A stretch of DNA of 64,000 bases from Janthinobacterium sp. 344 (GTDB lineage Bacteria; Pseudomonadota; Gammaproteobacteria; Burkholderiales; Burkholderiaceae_D), in contig NZ_FOKL01000002.1 in NCBI RefSeq assembly GCF_900112025.1, forward strand, positions 582,339 to 646,338, written 5' to 3'. Each line of letters opens with the position of its first letter. Position 1 is the stretch's first letter. Below, piece after piece: positions 35,480-48,039 of the stretch. The translations under genes were made by a program, and so were the position numbers. Under the pieces are notes generated by a model, which made no database searches, had not been told where the DNA came from, and was given only the letters and a program-made list of their open reading frames with translations.

Positions 35480-38233
35480 ATGAGCCAAACGCCTTTGATT
35501 TCCGCCTCCCGTTTCTATCAACGCTGGCTGAATGCCGCCCCTGAACGCGCCGCGCAGGTGGCGCAACTGGTGCGCGCACCGCTGGACCAGCTCGATTTTT
35601 CCGCCGCCCTGGCAGGACAGGCGAACGTGGCCACGCCGCCGCTGCCGGCCGAGCGGGCCATGCGCCGCCTGCGCAATTTACTGGTGTGCGGTTTGATCGA
35701 GCGCGACCTGGGCGGCCAGGCCGACTTGAACGAAGTCGTCACGGCCATGACGGGCTTTGCCGATTTTGCCATCCGCACGCATGTGGACGCGATCATGGCC
35801 GAGATGGTGGCCCAGCACGGCATGCCTGTCGGCGAGGAATCGGGCGAGGAACAGGCATTGATGGTATTGGCAATGGGCAAGCAAGGCGGCGGCGAGCTGA
35901 ATGTCTCATCCGATATCGACCTGATCTTTGTCTACCCGGAAGATGGCGACACGCAAGTGACCCAGCCGGGCCAGCGCAGCCTGTCCAACCACGAGTTTTT
36001 CATTCGCATGGGCAAGAAGCTGATCGCCGCCCTGGCCGAGATCACGCAGGACGGCTTTACTTTCCGCGTGGACATGGCCTTGCGCCCGAACGGCAACTCG
36101 GGACCGCTGGCCGCCAGCCTGGGGATGGTGGAGCAATACCTGATCGTGCAAGGGCGCGAATGGGAACGCTACGCCTGGGTCAAGGCGCGCGCCGTGACGG
36201 GCAAACCCGAGGATATCGCCGCGCTCGACGCCATCGTGCGCCCCTTCGTCTTCCGCCGCTACCTCGATTTCGGCGTCATCGACGCCATCCGCACCATGCA
36301 CGGCCAGATCCGCGCCGAAGTCAACCGCCAGGAACGGCTGCACCCGGACCGCAGCAATAACGTCAAGCTGGGCCGCGGCGGCATCCGCGAAATCGAATTC
36401 CTCGCGCAAGTCTTTCAATTGATACGCGGCGGGCGCGATGCCGAGCTGCGCGACCGCTCCACGCGCGCCACCCTGCGCACCGTGGCAGAAAAAGGCTTGC
36501 TGGAACCCGCCATCGTGGAGCAGTTGCTCAATTCATACACTTTCCTGCGCAACCTGGAACACCGGCTGCAGTATCTTGATGATGCGCAAACCCACACCCT
36601 GCCCGCCAGCGACGCCGACCGCCTGGTGGTGGCGCAGATGATGGGCTTGCCCGACACGCCCACCCTGCTGTCCCGGCTGGAAGCGCACCGCGTGTTTGTC
36701 GCCGGCCAGTTCGACGAGATGTTCAGCGACAAGAGCAGCGGCACGCCGCCGGCCGACACGGGCATCGACCCGCAAACGTCGAACGACTGCGCGGCGTCGG
36801 ACCAGCAGGAAGCCATCGAGGCGCGCTTTGCCGCCCTGGGTTTCCATGAACCGGCCGCCTGCGCCCGGCGTTTGCTGGCCACCTGGCAAGCGCCGCGCCT
36901 GCAATCCCTGCCCGAAGCGAGCCGCACGCGCCTCGTCGCCCTCGTCAATTCCGCCCTGCCGCTGATCACCGATTGTTCCGTTTCCAACGGTAACGCCAGC
37001 CAGCTGGCCACCCTGGGCCGGCTGCTCGATTTCCTCGAAGCCATCGCCCGCCGCTCGGCGTACCTGTCGCTGCTGACGGAGTATCCGCACACCCTGGAGC
37101 GCGTCGTGCGCATGGTCTGCGCCAGCGGCTGGGCCGCCACCTTCCTCACGCAGCATCCGATCCTGCTGGACGAACTGTTAGACGAGCGCATCCGCCACAC
37201 CGTGCCGGACCCCGCCGCCCTGGCGCTGGACCTGCAACGCCAGCTCGACGACGCGCCCGGCGACACGGAGCGGCAGATGGACATCCTGCGCGAAATGCAC
37301 CATGCACAGCTGTTCCAGTGCCTGGCGCAAGACCTGGCGGGCGACCTGAGCGTGGAAAAGCTGGCCGACTACCTGTCGCAGCTGGCAGACATCATCGTCG
37401 CCGCCACCGTGCAAGCCGTGTGGCAAACCATCCCCAGCCGCCACCGCGAGGTGCCGAAATTCGCCGTCATCGCGTATGGCAAGCTGGGCGGCAAGGAACT
37501 GGGCTATGTCTCCGACCTCGACGTCATCTTCCTGTTCGACGACGACGACCAGGAAGCGCCTGGCCTGTACGCCAAGCTGGCGCAGCGTTTTATTACCTGG
37601 ATGACCTCGCACACCTCGGCCGGCATCCTGTTCGATATCGACATCGCCCTGCGCCCCGACGGCGCCTCGGGCATGCTGGTGTCCAGCCTACAGGCCTTCG
37701 AGCGCTACCAGAGCAGCGCCGCCTGGGTGTGGGAACACCAGGCGCTGACGCGCGCGCGCTTCTGCGCGGGAGACGCCACCATCGGCAAGCACTTTGAACG
37801 CATCCGCGACACCATCCTGCGCAAGGAACGCCCGGAAAATGGCCCGCTCAAGGGCGAAGTGGTGGCCATGCGCAAGAAAATGCTGGACGCCCACCCGCCC
37901 CGCCCCGGCAACTTCGACCTGAAACAGGATCCGGGCGGCATGATCGACATCGAATTCATGGTGCAATACCTGGTGCTGCAGCATGCGGCGCAGTACCCGC
38001 AGCTGACGGCCAACTCGGGCAATATCGCCCTGCTGCGCCTGTGCGGCGAACTGGGTCTGATCGACGCGCAGCTGGCCGTATTGGTGGCCGACGCCTATCG
38101 CGCGCTGCGCAAGCTGCAGCATCAGCTGCGGCTGCAAGGGCAAGACCTGGCCCGCGTGGAACCGGAACGGGTGCGCGTGCATGCGGAGAATGTGCGGCGC
38201 CTGTGGCAAGCGATCTTTCAGCCGCTTGGCTGA
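35480..38233 (+). CDS. glnE: Bifunctional glutamine synthetase adenylyltransferase/adenylyl-removase
   Basis: GlnE adds and removes AMP on the regulatory Tyr of glutamine synthetase, under control of PII. The 917-residue protein has two nucleotidyltransferase domains. The N-terminal (removase) one has MGKQGGGELNVSSDIDLIFV near residue 130, and the C-terminal (transferase) one has YGKLGGKELGYVSDLDVIFL near residue 665. The linker is helical. Length and motifs match family norms (E. coli 946). Its substrate GlnA is encoded at the right end of this window (59636-61051). The 243-base region shared with yhdP shows no clear promoter. Confidence 0.95.
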   Translation: MSQTPLISASRFYQRWLNAAPERAAQVAQLVRAPLDQLDFSAALAGQANVATPPLPAERAMRRLRNLLVCGLIERDLGGQADLNEVVTAMTGFADFAIRTHVDAIMAEMVAQHGMPVGEESGEEQALMVLAMGKQGGGELNVSSDIDLIFVYPEDGDTQVTQPGQRSLSNHEFFIRMGKKLIAALAEITQDGFTFRVDMALRPNGNSGPLAASLGMVEQYLIVQGREWERYAWVKARAVTGKPEDIAALDAIVRPFVFRRYLDFGVIDAIRTMHGQIRAEVNRQERLHPDRSNNVKLGRGGIREIEFLAQVFQLIRGGRDAELRDRSTRATLRTVAEKGLLEPAIVEQLLNSYTFLRNLEHRLQYLDDAQTHTLPASDADRLVVAQMMGLPDTPTLLSRLEAHRVFVAGQFDEMFSDKSSGTPPADTGIDPQTSNDCAASDQQEAIEARFAALGFHEPAACARRLLATWQAPRLQSLPEASRTRLVALVNSALPLITDCSVSNGNASQLATLGRLLDFLEAIARRSAYLSLLTEYPHTLERVVRMVCASGWAATFLTQHPILLDELLDERIRHTVPDPAALALDLQRQLDDAPGDTERQMDILREMHHAQLFQCLAQDLAGDLSVEKLADYLSQLADIIVAATVQAVWQTIPSRHREVPKFAVIAYGKLGGKELGYVSDLDVIFLFDDDDQEAPGLYAKLAQRFITWMTSHTSAGILFDIDIALRPDGASGMLVSSLQAFERYQSSAAWVWEHQALTRARFCAGDATIGKHFERIRDTILRKERPENGPLKGEVVAMRKKMLDAHPPRPGNFDLKQDPGGMIDIEFMVQYLVLQHAAQYPQLTANSGNIALLRLCGELGLIDAQLAVLVADAYRALRKLQHQLRLQGQDLARVEPERVRVHAENVRRLWQAIFQPLG

Positions 38234-39099
38234 CCCCCTTTAGCCACCTCGTGCTGCTTGCCGTTGTGGCAAACTTACCACAGAAAATCGACCGGTCCGA
38301 TGCCGCTGTTCGAAGACTGGCACGCCGTTCTGGCGTGCCAGCACGGGTATCTACACCACACTGCGATGTCGGTCCGAGACGAATTCGTGATGCCGACAGC
38401 ATGTATCATTTTGTATCGTTTCTTATCGCCAGTTACATGCGCAGTAAGCCAGGATAAGCATCATCGCATTTCCACCTGAATGTTTTTCCAAACCATATTC
38501 AGGCGCGGCCTCCATTTTATTCCCACGCAATAACAATCAAAAAATCGCCGCTCCCCCTATCCTCGATCACCGTCGCGATCGATCCATGCCGGCCCCCACA
38601 TTAAGCAAACCACCACCATTTCCAGTCGAGTTCTCGCGCGTCGACAAGCAGGGCAAGAGGTGCGCACACCCACGCCGTCGCCTCTATGAACCGCCATTGC
38701 AAGGCGGCACATTAATTTTCAAAATTACAATTCACAGCAATTTAAAACAAATAATCGGAATAAATGCACACGCTTCGTCATTTATTACACCATTAAAATA
38801 AACATGGAAAACATTGAATTGCACGAAAGACAAATTTTCAATTCATGGCCATTTAATGCGTTCGCAAGAAATAACGCTCGAATGTCACAATCTTCAGTCC
38901 ATATTGTCTAGACAGGCAGGCATCAATGCAGTGCAATGCGCGCACTGAAAATTTTATTGCAGAAAAATGTGGACACCGCTTTCATTGCCAACCCCACAGG
39001 TGTCGAGATGGCTGCAGCACATGAGAAAAATTGTGCAAGCGCACAAAAAGATAATACAAATGCAAGTTGTTGTTATTTTTAAAGATTGCAACTATTAAA
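38234..39099. other. Long intergenic region with an AT-rich right half
   Basis: About 870 bases hold no convincing gene. Open frames of 59-71 codons (for example from 38300 and 38586) lack ribosome-binding sites and family features. The stretch contains a perfect inverted repeat at 38317-38341. From about 38480 the base composition turns strongly AT-rich, with small palindromes such as CAGTGC...GCACTG near 38930 and TTGTGC...GCACAA near 39032, which could be operator sites for TBDR 4. I cannot assign them. Confidence 0.5.
38317..38341. repeat. Perfect inverted repeat downstream of glnE
   Basis: CTGGCACGCC and GGCGTGCCAG are exact 10-base arms around the loop GTTCT. No T-run follows on either strand, so it is either an RNA hairpin ending glnE mRNA by another mechanism or a protein-binding palindrome. 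Confidence 0.6.
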
Positions 39100-39128
39100 T
39101 TGACTTGAAACTTGTGCTTATGTACAGT
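39100..39128 (+). promoter_or_regulatory. Sigma70 promoter of TBDR 4
   Basis: TTGACT and TACAGT are separated by 17 bases. Start near 39135 gives a 5' untranslated region of about 53 bases. Confidence 0.65.
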
Positions 39129-39187
39129 CGATTGTCGTAAAGTTTTTTAAAACATAACTATTAACTTACAACACAAGGGAATCGACA

Positions 39188-42097
<2,910 letters not shown>

Positions 42098-42143
42098 TCC
42101 TGCTGCGGATGGAGGGCGCCAGCGCTCTTCATCCTCTCGCAAC

Positions 42144-42172
42144 AACGGCGCGCTACGGTGCGCCGTTTTCTT
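42144..42172 (+). terminator. Intrinsic terminator after TBDR 4
   Basis: AACGGCGC and GCGCCGTT form an 8-bp stem with an 8-base loop, followed by TTCTTTT. Confidence 0.8.
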
Positions 42173-42201
42173 TTCCGAAGAAGAAAATACAGGGAATGGA
42201 C

Positions 42202-42663
42202 ATGAAGAAATTATTACTTTTGCTGGCAGTCTGTGGTCCTGTCCTGGCGGACGATGCGGCAACATTGCACTGCCGCACCTTGAAAGATGGCCCGGCACGG
42301 CTGGCGTGCTATGACGCCATGCCCGTCGGCGCCGCGCCAACCGCTGCGCTCGCCGCCCCCGTGACGGTGGAACAGCAAAAACAGGCGTTCGGCATGGAAG
42401 GCAAGCAAAAGCGGGCCGTCGATGCCGTCTCGGCCCCGCCGCTGGCGAGCCTGAGCAGCCATATTCCCGGCAAGTTCGAAGGCTGGCAACCGGGACAAAC
42501 CATTACCCTGGCCAATGGCCAGCGCTGGAAAGTGGTCGATGGCAGCGATGGCGTGGTGGTCGGCAAGGATTTGAAAGCCACCCTGGTGCGCGGCATGCTG
42601 GGCGCCATCTATCTGGATATCGATGGAGCGTCCCGCTCACCGAAGGTGGTACGCATCCAATAG
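42202..42663 (+). CDS. Exported protein with a C-x(n)-RLACYD motif, function unknown
   Basis: This is a 153-residue product with a short Sec signal peptide (MKKLLLLLAVCGPVLA-DD). Right after it comes LHCRTLKDGPARLACYDAMP, a pattern with two Cys and a terminal CYD found at the N-terminus of many small proteobacterial periplasmic proteins, including some type VI secretion-associated ones. The C-terminal half (GKFEGWQPGQTITLANGQRW through VRGMLGAIYLDIDG) looks like a small beta-barrel domain. I chose the ATG at 42202, 6 bases after AGGGA; ATG 42196 is an alternative. It stands alone, with no type VI genes nearby. Confidence 0.75.
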   Translation: MKKLLLLLAVCGPVLADDAATLHCRTLKDGPARLACYDAMPVGAAPTAALAAPVTVEQQKQAFGMEGKQKRAVDAVSAPPLASLSSHIPGKFEGWQPGQTITLANGQRWKVVDGSDGVVVGKDLKATLVRGMLGAIYLDIDGASRSPKVVRIQ

Positions 42664-42759
42664 CGGACGCCCCTTGAAAGTTTCCTCGAAGATATTTCAT
42701 CGCAGCGGCAAGGCGTATGATGGTACTCACTGCCATGTTGACGAAGGAAACATGTTCCC

Positions 42760-43542
42760 ATGCCCTTGAATTACCTGTCCCGCCTGAGCGGCGCGGCGCG
42801 CGACACGCAAGCCAACCTGCAGCTGGGCTGCGTGCTGGCGCTGGTGGCCGGCGCCGTGAATGCGGGCGGCTTTCTCGCCATTGGCGGCTACACCTCGCAC
42901 ATGACGGGCATCGTCTCGGGCATGGCGGACGACCTGGCGCTGGGCAATATCACGGTGGCGCTGGCCGCGCTGGGCGCCTGGCTGGCCTTCGTCAGCGGCG
43001 CGGCCGTGACGGCCATCATGGTGAACTGGGGCAAGCGGCGCCGGCTGCACAGCCAGTTTGCCGCCAGCCTGCTGCTGGAAGCGGCCCTGCTGTTGCTGTT
43101 CGGCCTGGCCGGCAACTACCTGGCGGCCATGCCCGACGTGCTGGGTCCCGTCACCATCTTGCTGCTGTGCTTTGTGATGGGCTTGCAGAACGCCATCATT
43201 ACCAAGATTTCAGGCGCCGTCATCCGCACCACGCACGTGACGGGACTGTCCACCGACATCGGCATCGAACTGGGCAAGATGGCGTACTACAACCGGCGCG
43301 AACTGCCGGACCGCGTGGTCAAGGTCAACCGCGGCAAGCTCATCACGCACAGCCTGCTGATCGCCTGCTTCTTCATCGGCGGCGTCAGCGGCGCCCTCGC
43401 CTTCAAGCACATCGGCTTTCCCGCCGCCACCATCATCCTTGCCGCCGTCCTGACCCTGCTGTCCGGCGTGCCCGTGCTGCGCGACTTGCGCCTGCTGTGG
43501 CGCTTTTACCGGCGCCGCCTGCACGCTCACACTGCCCGTTAG
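42760..43542 (+). CDS. YoaK/DUF1275-family membrane protein
   Basis: This is a 260-residue polytopic membrane protein with about six membrane segments. It shows the DUF1275 hallmarks AGAVNAGGFLAIGGYTSHMT near residue 30 and MGLQNAIITKISGAVIRTTH near 140, followed by VTGLSTDIGIELG. Family function is not established. A 5-codon frame (ATG at 42751, MFPCP-stop) overlaps the start region after the AAGGA ribosome-binding site and could modulate initiation, but this may be chance. Confidence 0.85.
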   Translation: MPLNYLSRLSGAARDTQANLQLGCVLALVAGAVNAGGFLAIGGYTSHMTGIVSGMADDLALGNITVALAALGAWLAFVSGAAVTAIMVNWGKRRRLHSQFAASLLLEAALLLLFGLAGNYLAAMPDVLGPVTILLLCFVMGLQNAIITKISGAVIRTTHVTGLSTDIGIELGKMAYYNRRELPDRVVKVNRGKLITHSLLIACFFIGGVSGALAFKHIGFPAATIILAAVLTLLSGVPVLRDLRLLWRFYRRRLHAHTAR

Positions 43543-43599
43543 CAGAAATATTTTTCTTTATGGCAATGATTTATTGGTTTTAATGCTAATATTTTTCTG

Positions 43600-43637
43600 C
43601 GCCCGGCAAGCGCATCACGCATGCCGGGCGGCCTTTT
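43600..43637 (+). terminator. Intrinsic terminator after the DUF1275 gene
   Basis: CGCCCGGCA and TGCCGGGCG form a 9-bp stem with a 13-base loop, followed by GCCTTTT. Just before it, AATATTTTTCT occurs twice (about 43549 and 43589). Confidence 0.7.
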
Positions 43638-43679
43638 GATTCGACACCCTGTCGTTGTCCAATTCTGAAAGCGAGAAAA

Positions 43680-43874
43680 ATGATTTCCACTAAAAAAGCA
43701 TTGTTTGTCTTTGCCGCGGCTGTCGGCATCGCCGCCTCGTTCTCCAGCACCGCCGCCGTGCGCTCTTGGATTCCGTCGGAAAGCTGCGACTACATCCTGA
43801 ACAGCTGCTACCAGGGCAATCAGGAAGCATGCGAGCTCTGGTACAACAAGTGCGCCAACGACGGCGCGCAATAA
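43680..43874 (+). CDS. Small exported four-cysteine peptide, unknown function
   Basis: The 64-residue frame starts MISTKKALFVFAAAVGIAAS and has a predicted signal peptide cut near STAAV (residue 24-27). The mature part of about 38 residues has four Cys (SCDYILNSCYQGNQEACELW, then YNKC), spacing C-x6-C-x7-C-x6-C, likely two disulfides. A signal peptide, evenly spaced Cys and a dedicated terminator right behind it argue that it is real despite the weak ribosome-binding site (GCGAGAAAA). I do not recognise the family. Confidence 0.65.
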   Translation: MISTKKALFVFAAAVGIAASFSSTAAVRSWIPSESCDYILNSCYQGNQEACELWYNKCANDGAQ

Positions 43875-43895
43875 GCGCCCGCCTGTCAGCAGACG

Positions 43896-43923
43896 AAAAA
43901 AAACGCCCCGAGGGGCGTTTTTT
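43896..43923. terminator. Bidirectional terminator between the small peptide gene and gapA
   Basis: CGCCCC and GGGGCG with flanking A8 and T6 make a compact hairpin with T-runs on both strands, ending both convergent genes. Confidence 0.9.
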
Positions 43924-43940
43924 CTTGGGCGGTCACAAAA

Positions 43941-44951
43941 TTATTTGGCCGACATCAGTGCAACGGTGGTGTCGAGCATGCGGTTCGAGAAACCCCACTC
44001 GTTGTCGTACCACGACGATACTTTCACCAGACGGCCCGACACTTTGGTCAGGGTCGAATCGAAGTTCGACGAAGCCGGGTTATGGTTGAAGTCGATCGAT
44101 ACCAGCGGTTCGGTCTGGTACGTCAGGATGCCTTCCAGGGCGCCTTCCGAAGCGGACTTCATCAGGGCGTTGACTTCTTCCACGGTGGTGTCGCGCTTGG
44201 CGATGAAGGACAGGTCGACCAGCGAGACGTTGATGGTCGGCACGCGGATGGCGAAGCCATCCAGCTTGCCATTGAGCTCCGGCAGCACCAGGCCCACGGC
44301 GGCGGCAGCGCCCGTCTTGGTCGGGATCATGCTCATGGTGGCCGAACGGGCGCGGCGCAGGTCTTCATGCATCACGTCGGACAGTACCTGGTCGTTGGTG
44401 TAGGCGTGCACGGTGGTCATCAGGCCCGTTTCGATGCCGATGGCGTCGTTCAGCGGCTTGACCAGCGGTGCCAGGCAGTTGGTGGTGCACGATGCATTCG
44501 AGATGACGGTGTCGGTCGATTTCAGGACCGAGTGGTTCACGCCGAACACGACGGTGGCATCAACGTCCTTGCCGCCTGGTGCCGAAATGATGACTTTTTT
44601 CGCGCCGCCCTTCAAGTGCGCCGACGCTTTCTCTTTGGTGGTGAAGAAGCCCGTGCACTCCAGCACGACATCCACGCCCAGCTCGCCCCATGGGATTTCA
44701 GCCGGGTTGCGCTGTGCGAACACGCGGATCGGATCGCCATTGACGATCATGTTGTCGCCTTCGACGGTGACCGTGCCGGGGAACTTGCCGTGCGCGGTGT
44801 CATAGCGGGTCAGGTGGGCGTTCGATTTGGCATCGCCCAGGTCGTTGATGGCAACGATCTGGATATCCTGTTTCTTGCCGCCTTCGTAGAAAGCGCGCAA
44901 CACATTACGGCCGATGCGGCCGTAGCCATTGATTGCAACTTTGATCGTCAT
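43941..44951 (-). CDS. gapA: Glyceraldehyde-3-phosphate dehydrogenase (type I)
   Basis: This enzyme oxidises glyceraldehyde-3-phosphate with NAD(P)+ and phosphate in glycolysis, or works in reverse in gluconeogenesis. The 336-residue protein has the Rossmann start [18 protein letters not shown], the catalytic [13 protein letters not shown] near residue 155, and [16 protein letters not shown] at the C-terminus. It lies 100 bases after tkt, separated from it by a strong terminator. The symbol could be gap or gapA. Confidence 0.95.
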   Translation of the reverse strand: MTIKVAINGYGRIGRNVLRAFYEGGKKQDIQIVAINDLGDAKSNAHLTRYDTAHGKFPGTVTVEGDNMIVNGDPIRVFAQRNPAEIPWGELGVDVVLECTGFFTTKEKASAHLKGGAKKVIISAPGGKDVDATVVFGVNHSVLKSTDTVISNASCTTNCLAPLVKPLNDAIGIETGLMTTVHAYTNDQVLSDVMHEDLRRARSATMSMIPTKTGAAAAVGLVLPELNGKLDGFAIRVPTINVSLVDLSFIAKRDTTVEEVNALMKSASEGALEGILTYQTEPLVSIDFNHNPASSNFDSTLTKVSGRLVKVSSWYDNEWGFSNRMLDTTVALMSAK

Positions 44952-44990
44952 ACTCTGCTCCTGATTGAATAGAAAGTACTTAGCACATTA

Positions 44991-45036
44991 AAAAATCTGC
45001 TCGCCGCCGCGCCCATCTGCGGGGCGCTGGCGGCGG
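44991..45036 (-). terminator. Intrinsic terminator between tkt and gapA
   Basis: On the minus strand CGCCGCC-A-GCGCCC pairs with GGGCGC-GGCGGCG (13 bp, single bulge), and T6 follows 6 bases later. It separates tkt from gapA or reduces read-through. Confidence 0.75.
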
Positions 45037-45051
45037 AAACGCGTCGATCGA

Positions 45052-47049
45052 TTACCCGGCGATCACGGCTTTGACTTTAGCCACGACGTTGTCGACCGTG
45101 AAGCCGAAGTGCTTGAACAGCACGCCAGCCGGCGCCGATTCGCCGAAGGTGTCGATACCGACCACGGCGCCTTCCAGGCCCACGTATTTGTACCAGAAGC
45201 TGGTCACGCCCGCCTCGATGGCCACGCGCGGCACGCCCTTGGTCAGCACGCTGGCCTTGTAGGCCGCGTCCTGGCGGTCGTACACGTCGGTCGACGGCAT
45301 CGACACGACGCGCACATTGATGCCTTCCGACGCCAGCGCGCTGGCGGCGGCCACGGCCAGTTCCACTTCCGAGCCGGTGGCGATCAGGATCGCCTTGGCA
45401 TCGGCCACGTCGTTGAGCACATAGCCGCCGCGGAAAATGTTGTCGATCTGTTCGGCGCTACGCTCCTGGTACGGCAGGTTCTGGCGCGAGAAGATCAGGG
45501 TCGACGGGCCATCCTTGCGGCGCACGGCGGCGCCCCAGGCAGCAGCCGACTCGACGGTGTCGCACGGACGCCAGTTGTCCAGGTTCGGGATCAGGCGCAT
45601 CGACGAGACGTGCTCGACCGATTGGTGCGTCGGGCCGTCTTCGCCCAGGCCGATCGAATCGTGGGTAAACACGAAGATCGAACGCAGCTTCATCAGGGCG
45701 GCCATGCGCAGCGCATTGCGGCTGTAGTCGGAGAACGTCAGGAACGTGGCGCCGAACGGGATGTAGCCGCCGTGCAGGGTGATGCCGTTCATGATGGCGC
45801 TCATGCCGAATTCGCGCACGCCGTAGTTGATATGGTTGCCAGGCTGGCCCGAACGCACGGCAACGCACTCTTTCCAGTTGGTCAGGTTCGAACCGGTCAG
45901 GTCGGCCGAGCCGCCCAGGAATTCCGGCAGCGACGACGCCAGCGCCTGGATGGCGTTCTGGCTGGCCTTGCGGGTGGCGATGTTTTCTTTTTTCTCGACG
46001 CAGGAGGCGATGGCGGCGCTCAGGGCCGCTTCGAATGCCTGTGGCAGCTCGCCCTGCATGCGGCGGGTCAGTTCAGCGGCTTGCTGCGGGAATTCGCGGC
46101 TGTAGGCGGCAAAGCGCTCGTTCCAGTCCGCTTCCAGCAAGGCGCCCTGCTCCTTCGCATCCCAGGCCGCGTACACGTCGGCCGGCATTTCGAACGGGGC
46201 GGCATCCCAGCCGATGTATTCGCGCACGGCGGCGATTTCCTTGTCGCCCAGCGCGGCGCCGTGAACCTTGTCGCCGCCTTGCAGGTTCGGCGAACCCTTG
46301 CCGATGATGGTCTTGCAGCAGATCAGGGTTGGCTTGCTGGCGGTCTTGGCGGCGGCGATGGCGGCGGCCACGGCGGCGACGTCATGGCCGTCGACGGCGC
46401 GGATGACGTTCCAGCCGTACGCTTCGAAACGGGCCGGGGTGTCGTCCGTGAACCAGCCTTCGACCTTGCCGTCGATGGAAATGCCATTGTCGTCGTACAG
46501 GGCGATCAGTTTATTCAGGCCCAGGGTGCCGGCCAGTGCGCACACTTCGTGCGAAATGCCTTCCATCAGGCAGCCATCGCCCACAAACGCGTAGGTGTAG
46601 TGGTTGACGATGTCGTGGCCAGGCTTGTTGAATTCAGCGGCCAGCAATTGCTCCGACAGGGCCATGCCGACGGCGTTGGCGATGCCCTGACCCAGCGGGC
46701 CGGTGGTCGTTTCCACGCCTGGCGTGATATCGACTTCCGGGTGGCCCGGGGTTTTCGAATGCATCTGGCGGAAGGCCTTGATGTCGTCCATCGACAGGTC
46801 GTAGCCCGTCAGGTGCAGCAGCGCGTAGTGCAGCATCGAGCCGTGGCCGTTGGACAACAGGAAACGGTCGCGGTTCTGCCATTTCGGGTTCGCGGGATTG
46901 TGGCGATAGTGACCACTCCACAGGGCAACTGCGATCTCGGCCATGCCCATCGGCATGCCTGGATGGCCGGAATTGGCCTTTTGTACAGCGTCCATTGCCA
47001 GTGCGCGGATCGCATTGGCCATTTTGGTAGTCGGGAGCGTAGTTGTCAT
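45052..47049 (-). CDS. tkt: Transketolase
   Basis: This is a thiamine diphosphate-dependent transfer enzyme of the pentose phosphate pathway that also supplies erythrose-4-phosphate for aromatic synthesis. The 665-residue product has [16 protein letters not shown] near residue 65, the ThDP motif [12 protein letters not shown] near residue 155, and the C-terminal [21 protein letters not shown] chose the ATG at 47049 ([15 protein letters not shown]). The longer frame adds 26 Cys/Pro-rich residues that do not fit the family. The gene is divergent from rsmE. Confidence 0.95.
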   Translation of the reverse strand: MTTTLPTTKMANAIRALAMDAVQKANSGHPGMPMGMAEIAVALWSGHYRHNPANPKWQNRDRFLLSNGHGSMLHYALLHLTGYDLSMDDIKAFRQMHSKTPGHPEVDITPGVETTTGPLGQGIANAVGMALSEQLLAAEFNKPGHDIVNHYTYAFVGDGCLMEGISHEVCALAGTLGLNKLIALYDDNGISIDGKVEGWFTDDTPARFEAYGWNVIRAVDGHDVAAVAAAIAAAKTASKPTLICCKTIIGKGSPNLQGGDKVHGAALGDKEIAAVREYIGWDAAPFEMPADVYAAWDAKEQGALLEADWNERFAAYSREFPQQAAELTRRMQGELPQAFEAALSAAIASCVEKKENIATRKASQNAIQALASSLPEFLGGSADLTGSNLTNWKECVAVRSGQPGNHINYGVREFGMSAIMNGITLHGGYIPFGATFLTFSDYSRNALRMAALMKLRSIFVFTHDSIGLGEDGPTHQSVEHVSSMRLIPNLDNWRPCDTVESAAAWGAAVRRKDGPSTLIFSRQNLPYQERSAEQIDNIFRGGYVLNDVADAKAILIATGSEVELAVAAASALASEGINVRVVSMPSTDVYDRQDAAYKASVLTKGVPRVAIEAGVTSFWYKYVGLEGAVVGIDTFGESAPAGVLFKHFGFTVDNVVAKVKAVIAG

Positions 47050-47235
47050 GATGGTGTGGGTCAGTCGCGAGTTTGGGATTCGTTTGCAACAGCACGGACA
47101 GGGAAGCCGGCTGCTTTCTGTAGTCAACTATTTTACCAGACTGGGGGGCTGCAAATTAGAATTGCGGCGTACTGGCGCGCCAACTCGCTATACTTTACCG
47201 TCATTCCACCGCACTTTTGCCCCATTAGGATTTGC

Positions 47236-47961
47236 ATGCCGCGTTTTTTCTGCCCCCAGCCGCTCGTCGCCGGCACCACCATCGACCTGCCTGACGCCGT
47301 CGCCCACCATATCCAGGTCGTGCGCCTGGCGCCGGGCGACCTCATCACCCTGTTCAATGGCGAAGGCGGCGAGGCGCAGGCGTGCCTGGTAACGGTCGCC
47401 AAGCGCAGCGTCACGGCCGAAGTGCAGGCGCACGTGGCGCGCGAAGCGGAGCTGCCCTATGCCGTGACCCTGGCGCAAGCGCTGCCGGAAGCGTCGAAAA
47501 TGGACTGGATCATCGAGAAAGCCATCGAGCTGGGCGCGGCAGGCATCGTGCCGTTGGCGGCGCAGCGCTGCGTCGTGCGCCTGTCCGCCGAACGGGCAGA
47601 GAAAAAACTGGCGCACTGGCAAGGCATCATCGTTTCGGCATCGGAACAAAGCGGGCGCAACCGCCTGGCGCAGCTGGCGCCATTGCAGGATTTCAATAGC
47701 TGGAGCAAGCAGCAAGATTTGCATAAACGCATCATCCTGACGCCGCGCGCGGACCAGTCGCTGGCCGACTGGGCCCGCCACCAGCCGCCGCAGGCGATCA
47801 CGCTGATGGTGGGGCCGGAGGGCGGCTTTTCGGAGGCGGAAGAAAAGGCCGCGCTGGCCGCCGGCGCCATCGGCCTGTCCATGGGACCGCGCATCCTGCG
47901 CACGGAGACGGCGGGCTTGACGGCGCTGGCCACGCTGAGTGCCTTGTGGGGCGGGATGTAA
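47236..47961 (+). CDS. rsmE: 16S rRNA (uracil-1498-N3)-methyltransferase
   Basis: RsmE methylates U1498 of 16S rRNA. The 241-residue SPOUT-class protein starts MPRFFCPQPLVAGTTIDLPD and has KMDWIIEKAIELGAAGIVPL near residue 92, SERAEKKLAHWQGIIVSASE, and the SAM-binding knot motifs VGPEGGFSEAEE and LSMGPRILRTETAGLTAL. I chose ATG 47236, 5 bases after TTAGGA. A much longer open frame on the same strand that runs through tkt is a shadow. TATACT at 47189-47194 is a candidate -10 box. Confidence 0.94.
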   Translation: MPRFFCPQPLVAGTTIDLPDAVAHHIQVVRLAPGDLITLFNGEGGEAQACLVTVAKRSVTAEVQAHVAREAELPYAVTLAQALPEASKMDWIIEKAIELGAAGIVPLAAQRCVVRLSAERAEKKLAHWQGIIVSASEQSGRNRLAQLAPLQDFNSWSKQQDLHKRIILTPRADQSLADWARHQPPQAITLMVGPEGGFSEAEEKAALAAGAIGLSMGPRILRTETAGLTALATLSALWGGM

Positions 47962-47967
47962 GGACGC

Positions 47968-48001
47968 AAAAAAGCCCGCCAGGCGAACCTGGCGGGCTTT
48001 G
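47968..48001. terminator. Bidirectional terminator between rsmE and TBDR 5
   Basis: AAAGCCCGCCAGG and CCTGGCGGGCTTT form a perfect 13-bp stem with the tetraloop CGAA, preceded by A-rich sequence. It serves both convergent genes. Confidence 0.88.
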
Positions 48002-48039
48002 TTCAGACCATCAACCTGCACTCCTTGCGGAGCACCGGA

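Noticed and set aside
38586..38801. A 71-codon plus-strand frame in the glnE/TBDR 4 gap
   Set aside because: No ribosome-binding site, mixed composition crossing a sharp GC/AT boundary, no recognisable motif.
43549..43599. Direct repeat AATATTTTTCT near the end of the DUF1275 gene as a possible attachment site
   Set aside because: It is only 11 bases, low-complexity, 40 bases apart, with no integrase or element between the copies.
47110..47130. TGTAGTCAACTATT upstream of tkt as a second HexR site
   Set aside because: Only the inner half is palindromic, the arms are one base out of register, and the outer bases do not match the consensus.
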